Positions 6,405-6,417 of a stretch of 6,417 nt of DNA are shown in pieces. The stretch is from positions 1 through 6,417 of the forward strand of contig UQMC01000109.1 in the NCBI GenBank assembly GCA_900542115.1, read 5' to 3'. Every line of letters starts with the position of its first letter. Position 1 is the stretch's first letter. The DNA is from an uncultured Oscillibacter sp. Lineage in GTDB: Bacteria > Bacillota > Clostridia > Oscillospirales > Oscillospiraceae. The position numbers were made by a program, and so were the translations under genes. The notes under the pieces were generated by a model. The model did no database searches, was not told the DNA's origin, and worked only from the letters and a program-made list of their open reading frames with translations.

Positions 6405-6417
6405 TCCACTGCTGTCA

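Overview
The window looks like chromosomal DNA from a GC-rich anaerobic Clostridia, most likely Oscillospiraceae-type (the group around Flavonifractor, Oscillibacter and Lawsonibacter). This is inferred from four things: the comEC-holA pair, the RNase M5-like TOPRIM protein with the extended C-terminal region common in that group, strong G/C preference at third codon positions, and consensus-like AGGAG ribosome-binding sites. No phage, insertion-sequence, CRISPR, tRNA or rRNA sequence was recognised.

Layout. At the left edge, on the minus strand, is a complete GNAT acetyltransferase gene (7-498) with its own near-consensus promoter (599-626). A perfect 15-bp inverted repeat (641-676) separates it from a compact minus-strand operon read right to left: comEC (2338-4578), holA (1274-2329) and an RNase M5-like TOPRIM gene (684-1277). 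The genes are tightly packed: 8 nt separate comEC and holA, and holA and the TOPRIM gene share an ATGA overlap. They encode the membrane channel for transforming DNA, the delta subunit of the polymerase III clamp loader, and a putative RNA-maturation nuclease. Only the comEC-holA linkage is a widely conserved arrangement.

A 457-bp divergent intergenic region (4579-5035) follows, then one plus-strand gene (5036-6271) that ends in a strong intrinsic terminator (6300-6338). This gene is the most unusual item in the window. From about residue 21 it is a TctA-family permease of the tripartite tricarboxylate transporter (TTT) group. Its first 20 residues are instead a lipoprotein signal peptide ending in an LTAC lipobox, as expected on a TctC substrate-binding protein. 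Roughly the first 100 residues of a normal TctA, including the first of its two glycine/proline-rich signature regions, are absent, and no tctB or tctC is nearby. The simplest reading is an in-frame deletion joining the start of tctC to the interior of tctA, or an assembly join that looks like one.

The rest is ordinary core genome. I do not see a convincing undescribed system here; the signal-peptide/TctA chimera is the observation most worth testing.
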